Shown: positions 12,121-20,615, counted from the first letter of the stretch. The stretch: DNA of 64,000 nucleotides from Methylophaga sp. (GCA_011053005.1 DRHW01000002.1:124001-188000); one strand, 5' to 3'. The notes: generated by a model from the letters alone, not told the origin. Translations and numbers: made by a program.

Positions 12121-12149
12121 TTGGACTTCCAGTCTTTTTAAATTAATTT
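12121..12149 (+). promoter_or_regulatory. possible promoter of the riboswitch transcript
   Basis: TTGGAC (12121-12126) and TAATTT (12144-12149) are 17 bases apart. Transcription from here would begin at about 12156, right before the aptamer, which is why I favour it although the -10 element is weak. Confidence 0.4.
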
Positions 12150-12159
12150 AAATATCAAT

Positions 12160-12236
12160 TAAAGCCAACCTTGGTGTGAACCAAGTTACGGAAAGCTTCA
12201 GGTCTTTAGTTCGCTACTAAAGATAGCTGGGTTGCA
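12160..12236 (+). promoter_or_regulatory. c-di-GMP-I (GEMM-I) riboswitch aptamer
   Basis: The sequence follows the GEMM-I consensus in order: a GCCAACC segment, a hairpin TTGGT/ACCAA capped by a GTGA (GNRA) tetraloop, the conserved ACGxAAAGC core, then a second hairpin (TCTTTAG/CTAAAGA), and a closing TAGCTGGGTTGC that pairs back to the start. One core base differs (ACGG for ACGC). It sits in the 5' leader of a PEP-CTERM-type surface protein, a known target class for this riboswitch. The ribosome site begins only about 12 bases after the aptamer, which suggests control of translation initiation; no intrinsic terminator lies between. Confidence 0.85.
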
Positions 12237-12257
12237 TTTTTCTCTTAGGAAAATGTT

Positions 12258-12854
12258 ATGAAAAAAATATTACTTTTAGGCTCTTTATTATTAGCTGTAT
12301 CGGCGACTAGCACAGCTGCCACACTCACATTTGAAGGCCAAAACAATACTACATACACTAGCTCGATCGAGCGTGATGGATTTCGCATTGGAAATTCTAG
12401 CGGTCAAGAACAGCACTTTCATGAAATAGATAGTACTCAATACGGCTTAACTAGTAACGGTACGGGCGTTTTACTTAATGATAGAGATACGAACATATTT
12501 GTAGAAAGTGCTGTAGGCAGTGTTTTTTCTTTAACCAGCGTTGATGTCGCAGCTTCTCTTAGTAATTATCCTGCAAGTTCTATTGTGATAGAGGGTTTTT
12601 TGGGCGGTCTTTCTGTTGGTACTATAAGCGCAATATTTTCTTCAAACTTTATTACACTTAGTGGTGCCTCACTAGGTAATTTAGATAAACTCGTATTTGA
12701 TGGTATTGGTTTAGAAGGTGGCTTTGAACTTGATAATTTAGTCTTAGGCCCAGCTGTTTCAGCTGTACCTATCCCAGCCGCAGCCTTCTTATTTGCACCA
12801 GCATTACTAGGTTTTATGGGCTTACGTCGTAAAGCTAAAAATACAGTCGCTTAA
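12258..12854 (+). CDS. PEP-CTERM-type sorted surface protein
   Basis: The 198-residue product has a Sec signal peptide (MKKILLLGSLLLAVSATSTAA), a Gly/Ser/Asn-rich β-type body and a C-terminal sorting tail: VPIPAAA, a hydrophobic segment (FLFAPALLGFMGL) and RRK. This VPxPAA variant of the PEP-CTERM signal is recognised by exosortase, which is not encoded in the window. Such proteins go to the surface or the extracellular matrix of exopolysaccharide producers. The AGGAA ribosome site at 12248 lies right behind the c-di-GMP aptamer. The body resembles no domain that I know. A terminator follows. Confidence 0.82.
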   Translation: MKKILLLGSLLLAVSATSTAATLTFEGQNNTTYTSSIERDGFRIGNSSGQEQHFHEIDSTQYGLTSNGTGVLLNDRDTNIFVESAVGSVFSLTSVDVAASLSNYPASSIVIEGFLGGLSVGTISAIFSSNFITLSGASLGNLDKLVFDGIGLEGGFELDNLVLGPAVSAVPIPAAAFLFAPALLGFMGLRRKAKNTVA

Positions 12855-12876
12855 GTCATGACTCTCCAAAGTATCT

Positions 12877-12909
12877 AAGCCGTAGTGATTAACTTCATTA
12901 CGGCTTTTT
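12877..12909 (+). terminator. terminator of the PEP-CTERM gene
   Basis: An 11-bp stem (12877-12887 with 12896-12906, one G-T pair) with 8-base loop precedes five T. Confidence 0.85.
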
Positions 12910-13230
12910 GTTAATGACGATCATTTATCGACAGGTCAGCTATTGTTCTAGCTGTGAAAAATTTAACTGCCCCCCATACTAATAACATGGGGGTTACTTC
13001 ACCGTTATTAGACCTCTACACTACTTTACGCTCAACATCTATGCTGTGGCTTTCTAGCGGATTTGGTTTACTTGTCATAATGCTATTAGTTTAATATTGA
13101 GCATATCTTTTAACGTATTATTTATGCCATTAATGGACAATCGATGTAATAAACGATATCTTTTAACGCATTGTTAATATGAATCCATAAGAATTTTAGA
13201 GATCATCTAAAGCTTAAAAAGGAATGCTAA
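12910..13230. repeat. intergenic region with a GC hairpin and a 13-base direct repeat
   Basis: No gene is seen. A 7-bp stem (12971-12977 with 12987-12993) forms a C/G-rich hairpin without a T-run. The 13-mer ATATCTTTTAACG occurs at 13103-13115 and again at 13156-13168, exactly 53 bases apart and on the same strand, upstream of the gene at 13231. The spacing is close to five helical turns and could suit a cooperative regulator. Confidence 0.5.
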
Positions 13231-13566
13231 ATGACCAACCAACAGTTTCGATCTATTGATATTATTCCAGGGCAGAATTGTAATTGTCCTTTGTCGAAAC
13301 ATGCAGGCAAGCGAGTTCTTTACAGCGAAGTGACTGAATTATTAAAAAGCTCACAATCAACTTGCAGCTGCACATTCCAGCATTATGATGACCGCAGACA
13401 TAAAGCAGATAGAAGAACATTTGATATTGAAAGTATGGCATCAAACATCCACGGACGAACTCGCCCTTATGGCAGACGACAAGCCGATATACATAATCGT
13501 GCCCGCGATCCTTATACCAAAATCAGAATGAGAGCCGCATTCGAAGCAATGCAACATCCAAGATAA
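13231..13566 (+). CDS. conserved small Cys/Arg-rich protein, unknown function
   Basis: The 111-residue protein begins with a CNCP pair, continues GKRVLYSEVTELLKS and has a second Cys pair CSCTFQHYDDRRHKADRR, followed by an Arg-rich tail. The pattern CxC ... GKR-L ... CxC-F-HYDDRR-x4-RR recalls an unnamed proteobacterial family. The two Cys pairs could bind a metal. No signal peptide or membrane segment is seen. ATG 13231 follows AAAAGGAA at good spacing. It stands alone, with a direct-repeat motif upstream and a terminator behind. Confidence 0.6.
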   Translation: MTNQQFRSIDIIPGQNCNCPLSKHAGKRVLYSEVTELLKSSQSTCSCTFQHYDDRRHKADRRTFDIESMASNIHGRTRPYGRRQADIHNRARDPYTKIRMRAAFEAMQHPR

Positions 13567-13624
13567 TATCGTTTTCACTAATACCTTGCTTGCGTAAGTA
13601 TTAAAAACGAATTCGTATAATAAT

Positions 13625-13660
13625 TAAAGCCTAAGCAGATAAGCCTGCTAAGGCTTTTTT
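13625..13660 (+). terminator. terminator after the Cys/Arg-rich gene
   Basis: AAGCCTAAGCAG pairs with CTGCTAAGGCTT with one unpaired base, followed by TTTTT. Confidence 0.75.
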
Positions 13661-13942
13661 ATTGTCTATTATTCAGTTGATGACAACGTTATATGGTGGA
13701 ACACTTTTTACTCTCTTTCACATAAAACTGCTCATACGGAAGATTAATAAGGTGTGTGTCTAGCAAAGTATGGGAAGTCCAAAGATTAGCTTTTAAATAG
13801 ATTAATAAAAGACGAGTTGTGCTTCCAATTTAATTTCGGCTATTTCAAAGCGTAACCACTTTATAGCTATTTCAATGATGTGGAAGAATTGATCGATATG
13901 AGGCTGAATAAATTGTTGGAGAATGGGCAGTCAAAATAATCG
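13661..13942. other. intergenic region, no intact gene
   Basis: AT-rich spacer. A plus-strand frame near 13826-13937 (reading YFNDVEELIDMRLNKLLENG) looks coding-like but contains a stop and has no start. It could be a decayed gene end; nothing more can be supported. Confidence 0.4.
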
Positions 13943-14365
13943 TTAGTCTACTCGACAATATTGACCAGATGCATCGGAGATATACAACTTGATATTGTCA
14001 TGCATTTCTAAATGAGCAATCCACCATTTTTTGAGAAATCTTAACACCAGATCTGGCTCTTTATTGAATAATGCTTCTCGGCATATCGCTTTAAATTCGA
14101 TAATAACTTTCTCATTCTTTTTAATATATTCGTCAAGATGAGGGTAATCAGCTGCCCGTAAAATTCCCTCCTCGGTACTATTATGGAATCTAAGATAACT
14201 AAGTAGTAATTTGACCGTTGGCATCAATATCTCTAGTGCATGTCCTTGCTGTAAAAAGTAATGCAGTGAATTTATTGTTGCAAGTAAAGCATGATGCTGT
14301 TCATCAATAATTGACTCGTCTTGTTCAAATGATTCCTGCCAAATAATATATAGCGTCTTTTTCAT
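13943..14365 (-). CDS. hemerythrin-like protein with degenerate iron site
   Basis: The 140-residue four-helix protein matches bacteriohemerythrin in length and order of motifs: IIDEQHHAL (H24), RFHNSTEEGIL (H61, E65), a DYP turn (73-75), and WWIAHLEMHDNIKLY (H118, D123). In normal family members the YP turn is followed by H-x3-H, two ligands of the di-iron site. Here those positions are Y80 and N84. H76 is nearby but two residues after the Tyr. The protein may bind one iron, or none, or have become a sensor. ATG 14365 has a distant AGAGG. It is divergent from the PAS-GGDEF-EAL gene, 142 bases away, suggesting shared regulation. Confidence 0.82.
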   Translation of the reverse strand: MKKTLYIIWQESFEQDESIIDEQHHALLATINSLHYFLQQGHALEILMPTVKLLLSYLRFHNSTEEGILRAADYPHLDEYIKKNEKVIIEFKAICREALFNKEPDLVLRFLKKWWIAHLEMHDNIKLYISDASGQYCRVD

Positions 14366-14507
14366 AAAAAATAAGGCCTCTTGCCCATTTTATAGATGAT
14401 GATTAACTTAAAAAAATAACTGATAATAACAACTTCCATTAGGTGTTCGACTAGTTTATTGTTTAGCCTAATAAGCCGCAACCTACAATTAAATTTCGAG
14501 GATTAAA

Positions 14508-17500
14508 TTGTCATCAACGACTAAACTGACGCCGGTACTAGAAGCAACTTTTAATATTCTTATAACCACGGACTTTAATAAGGTGTTATCAGTCAGTGAG
14601 AGTATTAAAGATTTACTCGGTTTTATTGCAAATGACTTTGTGAATAATAGCGTCGCTTTACAAAACCTCATTCACCCAGATGACGTAGACATTCGAGATA
14701 ATGTGTTATCCAAAGACATCAAAGCATCTTCTGGTACATTTAATATCAGAATGAGACATGCTGATCATCGTATTCGTTGTATAAGAGGTCATTACACTAG
14801 AGCAATAAGAAGTACTGATAACAGCGTGACTCTTGAGCTATGCCTTCAAGACTCAAAAAGCCTATCGCAACAACAAAATGAGTTAACCGAAATCGCAAGC
14901 TTTAAGACGATGATGGATAACACAGATGATTATATTTATTTCAAAGATCGTAATCACGTATTTACAAGTGCGAGTAAAACGATTGTGTTGCTTAGCAATC
15001 CATCTGAACATTTGACAGATCTAATAGGCAAAACTGATTACGATTTCTTACCTGAAGAATATGCGGATATTTATTATCGTCTAGAAAAGCAGGTTTTTTC
15101 TGGTGCCAACATTGCTCAAGAAGTCCAGCAAACACGTGATAATGACGGAAAAATGGGTTGGATAGATAACCGTAAATATCCCATGCACAATAAAAATGGT
15201 GACATTATTGGCTTGTTTGGTATTGCAATAGATATTACAGATACGGTTTTTCAGCAACAAGAAGCAGCGAAATTACTCGCTGAACAATCATCTATTATCA
15301 ATAACACATTGGTAGGTATCACCACGATATGTGATCGCAAAATCATCTGGTCAAATTCTACTTTTGAAACAATGCTGGGCTATGGTGAAGGGGAGTTGAG
15401 AGGCCGTTCAACACGCCAGCTTTATATAAATGAAATAGATTATCAATCTATTAACCAGGCTTACGTCAACCTAAAAATAGATGGTGTAACCAAAAATGAA
15501 ATTCAATTCATCTGTAAAGATGGTTCATATATTTGGGTAGATGTAAGAGGTACAAATCTACACACTAAAATAGATGAATCAACCTGGTTGGTAGTTGATA
15601 TTACTGAACGAAAACAAGCAGAGCTCGCTTTAAGGGACAGTGAATATTACTGGAAATTTGCCCTTGAAGGTGCCGGTGATGGGGTTTGGGATTGGGATAT
15701 TCAGAGTAATGTAAAAACATTTTCAAAACAGTGGAAAGCGATATTAGGCTATGCAGAATCTGATCCTTTACCAACTGGATTAGAATGGGAAAATCGCTTT
15801 CATCCTGATGATACTGAACGTGTTGCAGACGTCATGCAGGCTTATTTAAGTGGAAAAAATCCAAACTACGCTCTTGAATGTCGTATGAAATGCAAAGATG
15901 GTAGCTATCGATGGGTGCTCAGCCGAGGAATGGTATTAAAATATAGCGAGGAGGATGTTCCCTTGCGAATGATTGGTACCATTAGCGATATTACGGCTCG
16001 AAAAGAAACTGATTTACGACTAAGTGAAAGTGAAAAACGATTACGTTTAAGCCAATTATATGGCGGAATAGGCACGTGGGAGTATAACTTCCTCACCAAT
16101 ATTCAGATATGGTCTGAAGCCATGACACAGCAGCTTGGGTTTCCTGACATATCTAATCCTAGTAAAGAAGATTTTCTAGCTATCGTGCATCCTGATGATC
16201 GCGAAATGTTTATGGTTGAAATTGAGAGACAACTAACTGGAAATAATACGTTAGATATTGAATATAGAACAATTAATGAGCAAGGAAAAATACGTTGGAT
16301 GCGTTCTATAGGTAAGTCAGACCTTGATGCTAATGGTCAGGCACTCACTATGCAAGGCACCGTACAAGAGATCACCCATCAAAAAAATGCCGAGCATGAT
16401 CTGCGTATTGCCGCCACGGCTTTTGAATCACAAGAAGGCATGATGGTGACTGATGCTAATAATATTATTCTTCGGGTCAATAAAGCATTTACCACTATTA
16501 CGGGCTATTCTTCAGAAGATGTAATTGGTCAAAAATCTAGCCTATTATCATCTGGACGTCACGATGCTATCTTTTTTGATGGTATGTGGAATGAATTAAA
16601 TACACATAATTATTGGGAAGGCGAACTTTGGAACAAACGAAAAAATGGTGAAGTCTACCCTCAACGCCTCACGATTACTGCAGTAAAAGATTCAAATGAT
16701 ATCGTCACGAATTACGTTGGCACACTCATCGACATCACCCAAAGCAAACAGGCAGAACAAGAAATTGAAGATTTAGCCTATTTCGATCCATTAACTCATT
16801 TGCCCAATCGTCGATTAATGCTAGATCGTATTAACCATGCCATGGCAGCAAGTGCTCGTAACGACATGCAAGGTGCCCTCTTTTTCCTCGATCTTGATCA
16901 TTTTAAGACCCTAAATGACACATTAGGTCATACCATGGGGGACATTTTATTGCAGCAAGTCGCAACACGTCTCACTAGTTGTATACGAGATAATGACACG
17001 GTATCTCGTTTCGGTGGTGATGAGTTTGTTGTATTGCTTGAGGGATTAAGCATATTGCCGTTGGAAGCGGCTACCCAAGCAGAAGAAGTCGCAAACAAGT
17101 TTTTAAATGCTATTAATCAACCCTATTTCCTAGCCGATCATGTTTACACTAGCAGTACAAGTATTGGTATAACCTTACTTAATGCTCATGACTTTGGCGT
17201 CGAAGAATTGTTAAAACAGGCAGATATTGCCATGTATCAAGCAAAAAATGATGGTCGCAATGCCATTCGTTTTTTTAATCCTGAGATGCAAACAAAAATT
17301 AGTGCACATGCAATACTTGAAAATGAATTAAAACAAGCCGTCGCAGGTCAGCATTTTCAATTATATTATCAAGTTCAGATGGATAGCTCTGGATATCCTG
17401 TTGGTGCTGAAGCACTGATCCGTTGGATTCATCCTACGCTTGGCCTCATTCCCCCTTTAGATTTTATTCCACTCGCAGAACAAAGCGGCATGATTCAAAC

Positions 17501-18101
17501 GATAGGTTTGTGGGTCATTGATAACGCCTGTTCACAGCTACAAAATTGGCAGCAACATCAAATTAATCGTCACCTAACCTTATCTATCAACGTGAGTGCT
17601 AAACAATTCCATCAACCCGATTTTATCTTACAAATCACAACGGCAATTCAACACTACAACATCAATCCTGCACTGCTTAAGTTAGAACTCACAGAAAGCC
17701 TCTTGTTAAATGATATCGAAGAAACGATTAACAAAATGAAAGCCTTGGCAAATGTGGGTATTCAATTCTCATTAGATGACTTTGGGACGGGTTATTCTTC
17801 TTTACAATATCTTAAAAAATTACCAATTTATCAACTTAAAATCGATAAGTCATTTGTTGACAATATTGTGACAGACAATGATGACCAAATTATTGTACGC
17901 ACCATCATTTCTATGGCTCATAACTTAGGCTTAAATGTGATAGCTGAAGGTGTAGCGACAAAAGCGCAACAACAACGATTATTCAATCAAGGCTGTCGTC
18001 ACTACCAAGGCTATCTATATAGCAAACCATTGCCAATTAATCAGTTTGAGATATTACTTCATACACTTACTAACACAGCAGATACAACCTCTAACGAATA
18101 A
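14508..18101 (+). CDS. multi-PAS GGDEF-EAL c-di-GMP signalling protein
   Basis: The 1197-residue cytoplasmic protein (no membrane segment seen) has about six PAS/PAC units (roughly 10-125, 128-245, 257-370, 378-500, 508-628, 632-750), a GGDEF domain (about 755-925) and an EAL domain (about 935-1185). RFGGDEF is intact (836-840), and an RxxD inhibitory site (RDND) sits five residues before it, so diguanylate cyclase activity with product inhibition is possible. EAL is intact at 968-970, with DDFGTGYSSL and KIDKSF also present, so phosphodiesterase activity is also possible. The start is TTG 14508, backed by GAGGA five to six bases upstream. The PAS units could sense redox state, O2 or small ligands. 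Confidence 0.93.
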   Translation: MSSTTKLTPVLEATFNILITTDFNKVLSVSESIKDLLGFIANDFVNNSVALQNLIHPDDVDIRDNVLSKDIKASSGTFNIRMRHADHRIRCIRGHYTRAIRSTDNSVTLELCLQDSKSLSQQQNELTEIASFKTMMDNTDDYIYFKDRNHVFTSASKTIVLLSNPSEHLTDLIGKTDYDFLPEEYADIYYRLEKQVFSGANIAQEVQQTRDNDGKMGWIDNRKYPMHNKNGDIIGLFGIAIDITDTVFQQQEAAKLLAEQSSIINNTLVGITTICDRKIIWSNSTFETMLGYGEGELRGRSTRQLYINEIDYQSINQAYVNLKIDGVTKNEIQFICKDGSYIWVDVRGTNLHTKIDESTWLVVDITERKQAELALRDSEYYWKFALEGAGDGVWDWDIQSNVKTFSKQWKAILGYAESDPLPTGLEWENRFHPDDTERVADVMQAYLSGKNPNYALECRMKCKDGSYRWVLSRGMVLKYSEEDVPLRMIGTISDITARKETDLRLSESEKRLRLSQLYGGIGTWEYNFLTNIQIWSEAMTQQLGFPDISNPSKEDFLAIVHPDDREMFMVEIERQLTGNNTLDIEYRTINEQGKIRWMRSIGKSDLDANGQALTMQGTVQEITHQKNAEHDLRIAATAFESQEGMMVTDANNIILRVNKAFTTITGYSSEDVIGQKSSLLSSGRHDAIFFDGMWNELNTHNYWEGELWNKRKNGEVYPQRLTITAVKDSNDIVTNYVGTLIDITQSKQAEQEIEDLAYFDPLTHLPNRRLMLDRINHAMAASARNDMQGALFFLDLDHFKTLNDTLGHTMGDILLQQVATRLTSCIRDNDTVSRFGGDEFVVLLEGLSILPLEAATQAEEVANKFLNAINQPYFLADHVYTSSTSIGITLLNAHDFGVEELLKQADIAMYQAKNDGRNAIRFFNPEMQTKISAHAILENELKQAVAGQHFQLYYQVQMDSSGYPVGAEALIRWIHPTLGLIPPLDFIPLAEQSGMIQTIGLWVIDNACSQLQNWQQHQINRHLTLSINVSAKQFHQPDFILQITTAIQHYNINPALLKLELTESLLLNDIEETINKMKALANVGIQFSLDDFGTGYSSLQYLKKLPIYQLKIDKSFVDNIVTDNDDQIIVRTIISMAHNLGLNVIAEGVATKAQQQRLFNQGCRHYQGYLYSKPLPINQFEILLHTLTNTADTTSNE

Positions 18102-18387
18102 AAATGAATACCAACTCAGCAACCAAAAACAGTTATTTTTATTAAACAAATAGTGATTCTAAGTTTTGCCAAGCTATTTTTTATTATTTTTTTACTATGC
18201 TAAAATAACCCCACGCAATAACAAAGTAGTTGTTGCTTTAAACCTCATATAAGATATACCAAACTTAATGCCACAGCATAATACAGCATTAATTGAATGG
18301 AATATCAAATCAGATACTTAATGGCTTATCAATAAAATTGCCTTGCATTTTTATTGTGTTATCACAAGCTATTAATATTTAAATCGC

Positions 18388-18410
18388 CTTAAATTAGGCA
18401 AGAATTTAAG
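18388..18410. repeat. inverted repeat before the DUF481 gene
   Basis: CTTAAATT (18388-18395) and AATTTAAG (18403-18410) form a perfect 8-base inverted repeat with a 7-base centre, immediately upstream of the ribosome site AAGGA. It could be an operator or an RNA hairpin masking translation. The rest of 18102-18427 is AT-rich spacer with no gene and no clear terminator for the gene at 14508. Confidence 0.45.
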
Positions 18411-18427
18411 CAAGGATTTCTTTTTTC

Positions 18428-19477
18428 ATGAGAAAAAAACTCATCACTCTCGTCTGCGTTATGGCGATGCCCATATCTAGTTATGCCATAGATACTGTAG
18501 AAACACTTGATGGCGGCGTTTTAACAGGCACAATAACCTCTATTACTAAAAAAACACTCATCTTAGAAACAAGTTATGCAGGTGATATCACTCTGCAACG
18601 CAGTCAAATCAAAGGGTTTGATACCGATCAAACCGTATTTGTAAGACTACAAAATGGGGCAACGTTAGAAGGTCAAGTCCATCACGATGGTGATGGTCAA
18701 CTTAGCATCACTGATCAGGATGAGACTATAACGACAGCAACAAAAACGGTGGTTGAAACTTGGCAAACAGAAGCAACTGATCCACAAATATTACGAACCC
18801 AAGCAAAAATTGATAACTTGCAAGGCACTTGGTCATATCAAGCTTCATTGGACATTGTCGGTAAAAAAGGTAATTCAGATCAATTTGGAGCCAGTGTTTT
18901 ATTAGATGCTACACGCAAAAGTATCAAAGATACTTTGAAGTTTTACGGCTCATTAGAAAAAGAGACTAAAAACGATGTCGATACTGCTGACGAAATTATT
19001 CTAGGTTCAGAATACACCGCTTATTATGCTGATCCTTGGGGTTGGTATGTACGTGGCGAAGTTGAACAAGATGACTTTGAAAACCTTGATCTGCGTACTA
19101 TCTTAGGTTCAGGTTTAAATTATCGTGTGTTTAATGAAGAAGATCATTCTCTTGAATTACGTTCTGGTCTTGGTTATCGTCACGAAAGCTTTAATGATGG
19201 CACCACTGAAAGCTCACCCACATTAGATTTTGGTTTAGCACACGAATGGCAGTTTGCAGATTGGGCAAGAATGACAAACCAATTAACTTACGCACCCGCG
19301 ATTAATGATTTTGCTGACTACCTTCTAACGCACGATTCAGGCGTTAATATTCCAATAGGTTTTTCAAATTATTGGAATTTAAGATTTGGTTTGCGTAACG
19401 ATTATAAAAGCTTGCCTGCTGACGGTCGTGAAAAGTTAGATACTAGCTATTATTCTCGCCTTCAATTGAAATGGTAA
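18428..19477 (+). CDS. DUF481 outer-membrane β-barrel protein
   Basis: The 349-residue product has a signal peptide ending in SSYA, an N-terminal region of two short SH3-like repeats (LDGGVLTGTITSI and LQNGATLEGQV) and a DUF481 β-barrel from about residue 130 (WSYQASLDIVGKKGNSDQFG) with alternating strands to a C-terminal aromatic residue (YYSRLQLKW), as expected for BAM-inserted proteins. Function in the family is unknown; some members are induced by salt or acid. ATG 18428 follows AAGGA at 11 bases. It is monocistronic, with a strong terminator. Confidence 0.85.
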   Translation: MRKKLITLVCVMAMPISSYAIDTVETLDGGVLTGTITSITKKTLILETSYAGDITLQRSQIKGFDTDQTVFVRLQNGATLEGQVHHDGDGQLSITDQDETITTATKTVVETWQTEATDPQILRTQAKIDNLQGTWSYQASLDIVGKKGNSDQFGASVLLDATRKSIKDTLKFYGSLEKETKNDVDTADEIILGSEYTAYYADPWGWYVRGEVEQDDFENLDLRTILGSGLNYRVFNEEDHSLELRSGLGYRHESFNDGTTESSPTLDFGLAHEWQFADWARMTNQLTYAPAINDFADYLLTHDSGVNIPIGFSNYWNLRFGLRNDYKSLPADGREKLDTSYYSRLQLKW

Positions 19478-19542
19478 TAATACCTATAGAGCCAATTTAA
19501 TTAACACTATGCTGCTTGCATGACTGATGTCAGCACAACTGG

Positions 19543-19589
19543 ACCGTGAATCATCTGAAAATTTATTAAGTGATTCACGGTTTTTTTTT
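19543..19589 (+). terminator. terminator downstream of the DUF481 gene
   Basis: ACCGTGAATCA (19543-19553) pairs perfectly with TGATTCACGGT (19571-19581), followed by eight T. Confidence 0.88.
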
Positions 19590-19744
19590 GAAAAAATATG
19601 GCTCAATGTATCTTTATATTTGGCATTTAAAATACGTAGTGTAAATGCACCATTTTGGGTAGAAGACACCATGGCCTCATCCCTCAAACCCTTATAGAAA
19701 ACAACTGCTTATAACTTTCCATAGAAAATACAAAACCTAACATG

Positions 19745-19773
19745 TTGATAATTATCTATATTTTTGCTACAAT
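19745..19773 (+). promoter_or_regulatory. sigma-70 promoter of the ectoine operon
   Basis: TTGATA (19745-19750) and TACAAT (19768-19773) are separated by 17 bases. Transcription from about 19780 gives a 5' leader of about 285 bases before ectA. A small palindrome AACATGTT overlaps the upstream edge of the -35 element. Confidence 0.75.
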
Positions 19774-19779
19774 AGCGTT

Positions 19780-20064
19780 ATCTTAACAACTTTCAAAGGT
19801 CTGTTTATCTTTATTTCAGTAGCTTGCACACTGTCACAAACGATTAATTATTATCTCTTCGCTCGTTCAGACCACTTTGGTCTACCCATATCTCACCACC
19901 AATCAGCGGGCTCCCCAGATGCGCCTCAAATCAAGATGATTTGGCACCGCTTGCCGTTAATAAGAATTCCCTCGTTTCTATGTACTGCTACACATACACC
20001 TCTAGGCACGACACTAGGTTTAATGCTAAACCACCAGCTTTAAACATCATATATAACAATAATA
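19780..20064 (+). promoter_or_regulatory. long structured 5' leader of the ectoine operon
   Basis: The leader has several hairpins: AGACCA/TGGTCT (19869-19883), CAAATC/GATTTG (19927-19943) and GGTTTA/TAAACC (20017-20032). GGTCTG at 19798-19803 can also pair with CAGACC at 19868-19873, which excludes the first hairpin. No T-run follows any of them. No ribosome site precedes ectA. The arrangement suggests control at the RNA level, but I know of no described riboswitch that matches. Confidence 0.5.
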
Positions 20065-20604
20065 ATGGAGAAAACAATCGACACTTCACATAAGGACCTC
20101 ATATTTAGTAACCCTGTGCTGAGCGATGGCCATGCCATTTACCAGCTCATTAAATCTTGCCCACCGTTGGATTTAAACTCTAGCTACTTGTATTTTTTAC
20201 AAGCTTCTCATTTTGCAGACACCTGCATCGTCGTGAAAAAAGATGGCGTCATCATCGGATTTTTATCCGCATATTATCAGCCAGATAAACCTCATACGCT
20301 TTTTGTATGGCAAGTGGCCATTGCCGAAAGTGCACGTGGCCGCGGCTTAGCTAAAGCAATGTTGCTTGAATTATTAAAATGCCAGCCTAAAGATTCAGCA
20401 ATGACAGAAATTGCCTGCACTATCAGTCCATCTAATAAAGCATCGCAAGGTCTTTTTGCCTCGTTTGCATCAAAGCACGGACTGGTTATGCAAGTCTCGG
20501 CTTTCATAAATGAAGCGCATTTTGGTGATGAGAATCATGAAGCTGAAGAACTTTATGTTCTTAAAGCTGCCGACAATACTAAATTAATACCTTATTTTTC
20601 TTAA
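20065..20604 (+). CDS. ectA: L-2,4-diaminobutyrate acetyltransferase
   Basis: EctA acetylates diaminobutyrate with acetyl-CoA at the γ-amino group, the second step of ectoine synthesis. The 179-residue GNAT protein has the family features SCPPLDLNSSY (about 31-41), LQASHFADTC and the acetyl-CoA loop RGRGLAKAML. Its length is typical. The ATG at 20065 has no recognisable ribosome site upstream, only an AT-rich stretch, unlike ectB and ectC. It is the first gene of ectABC-ask. Confidence 0.95.
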   Translation: MEKTIDTSHKDLIFSNPVLSDGHAIYQLIKSCPPLDLNSSYLYFLQASHFADTCIVVKKDGVIIGFLSAYYQPDKPHTLFVWQVAIAESARGRGLAKAMLLELLKCQPKDSAMTEIACTISPSNKASQGLFASFASKHGLVMQVSAFINEAHFGDENHEAEELYVLKAADNTKLIPYFS

Positions 20605-20615
20605 AGGAATACAGA

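Noticed and set aside
12971-12993. C/G hairpin as terminator
   Set aside because: No T-run on either side and a good terminator already lies at 12877-12909.
13826-13937. Plus-strand protein-like text with an internal stop
   Set aside because: No start codon and too short to separate a decayed gene from chance. Noted in the gap entry only.
18102-18427. c-di-GMP riboswitch before the DUF481 gene
   Set aside because: None of the GEMM core elements is present; only a small inverted repeat is found.
19484-19687. Minus-strand 67-codon frame after the DUF481 gene
   Set aside because: It runs through the strong terminator hairpin and has no recognisable content or ribosome site.
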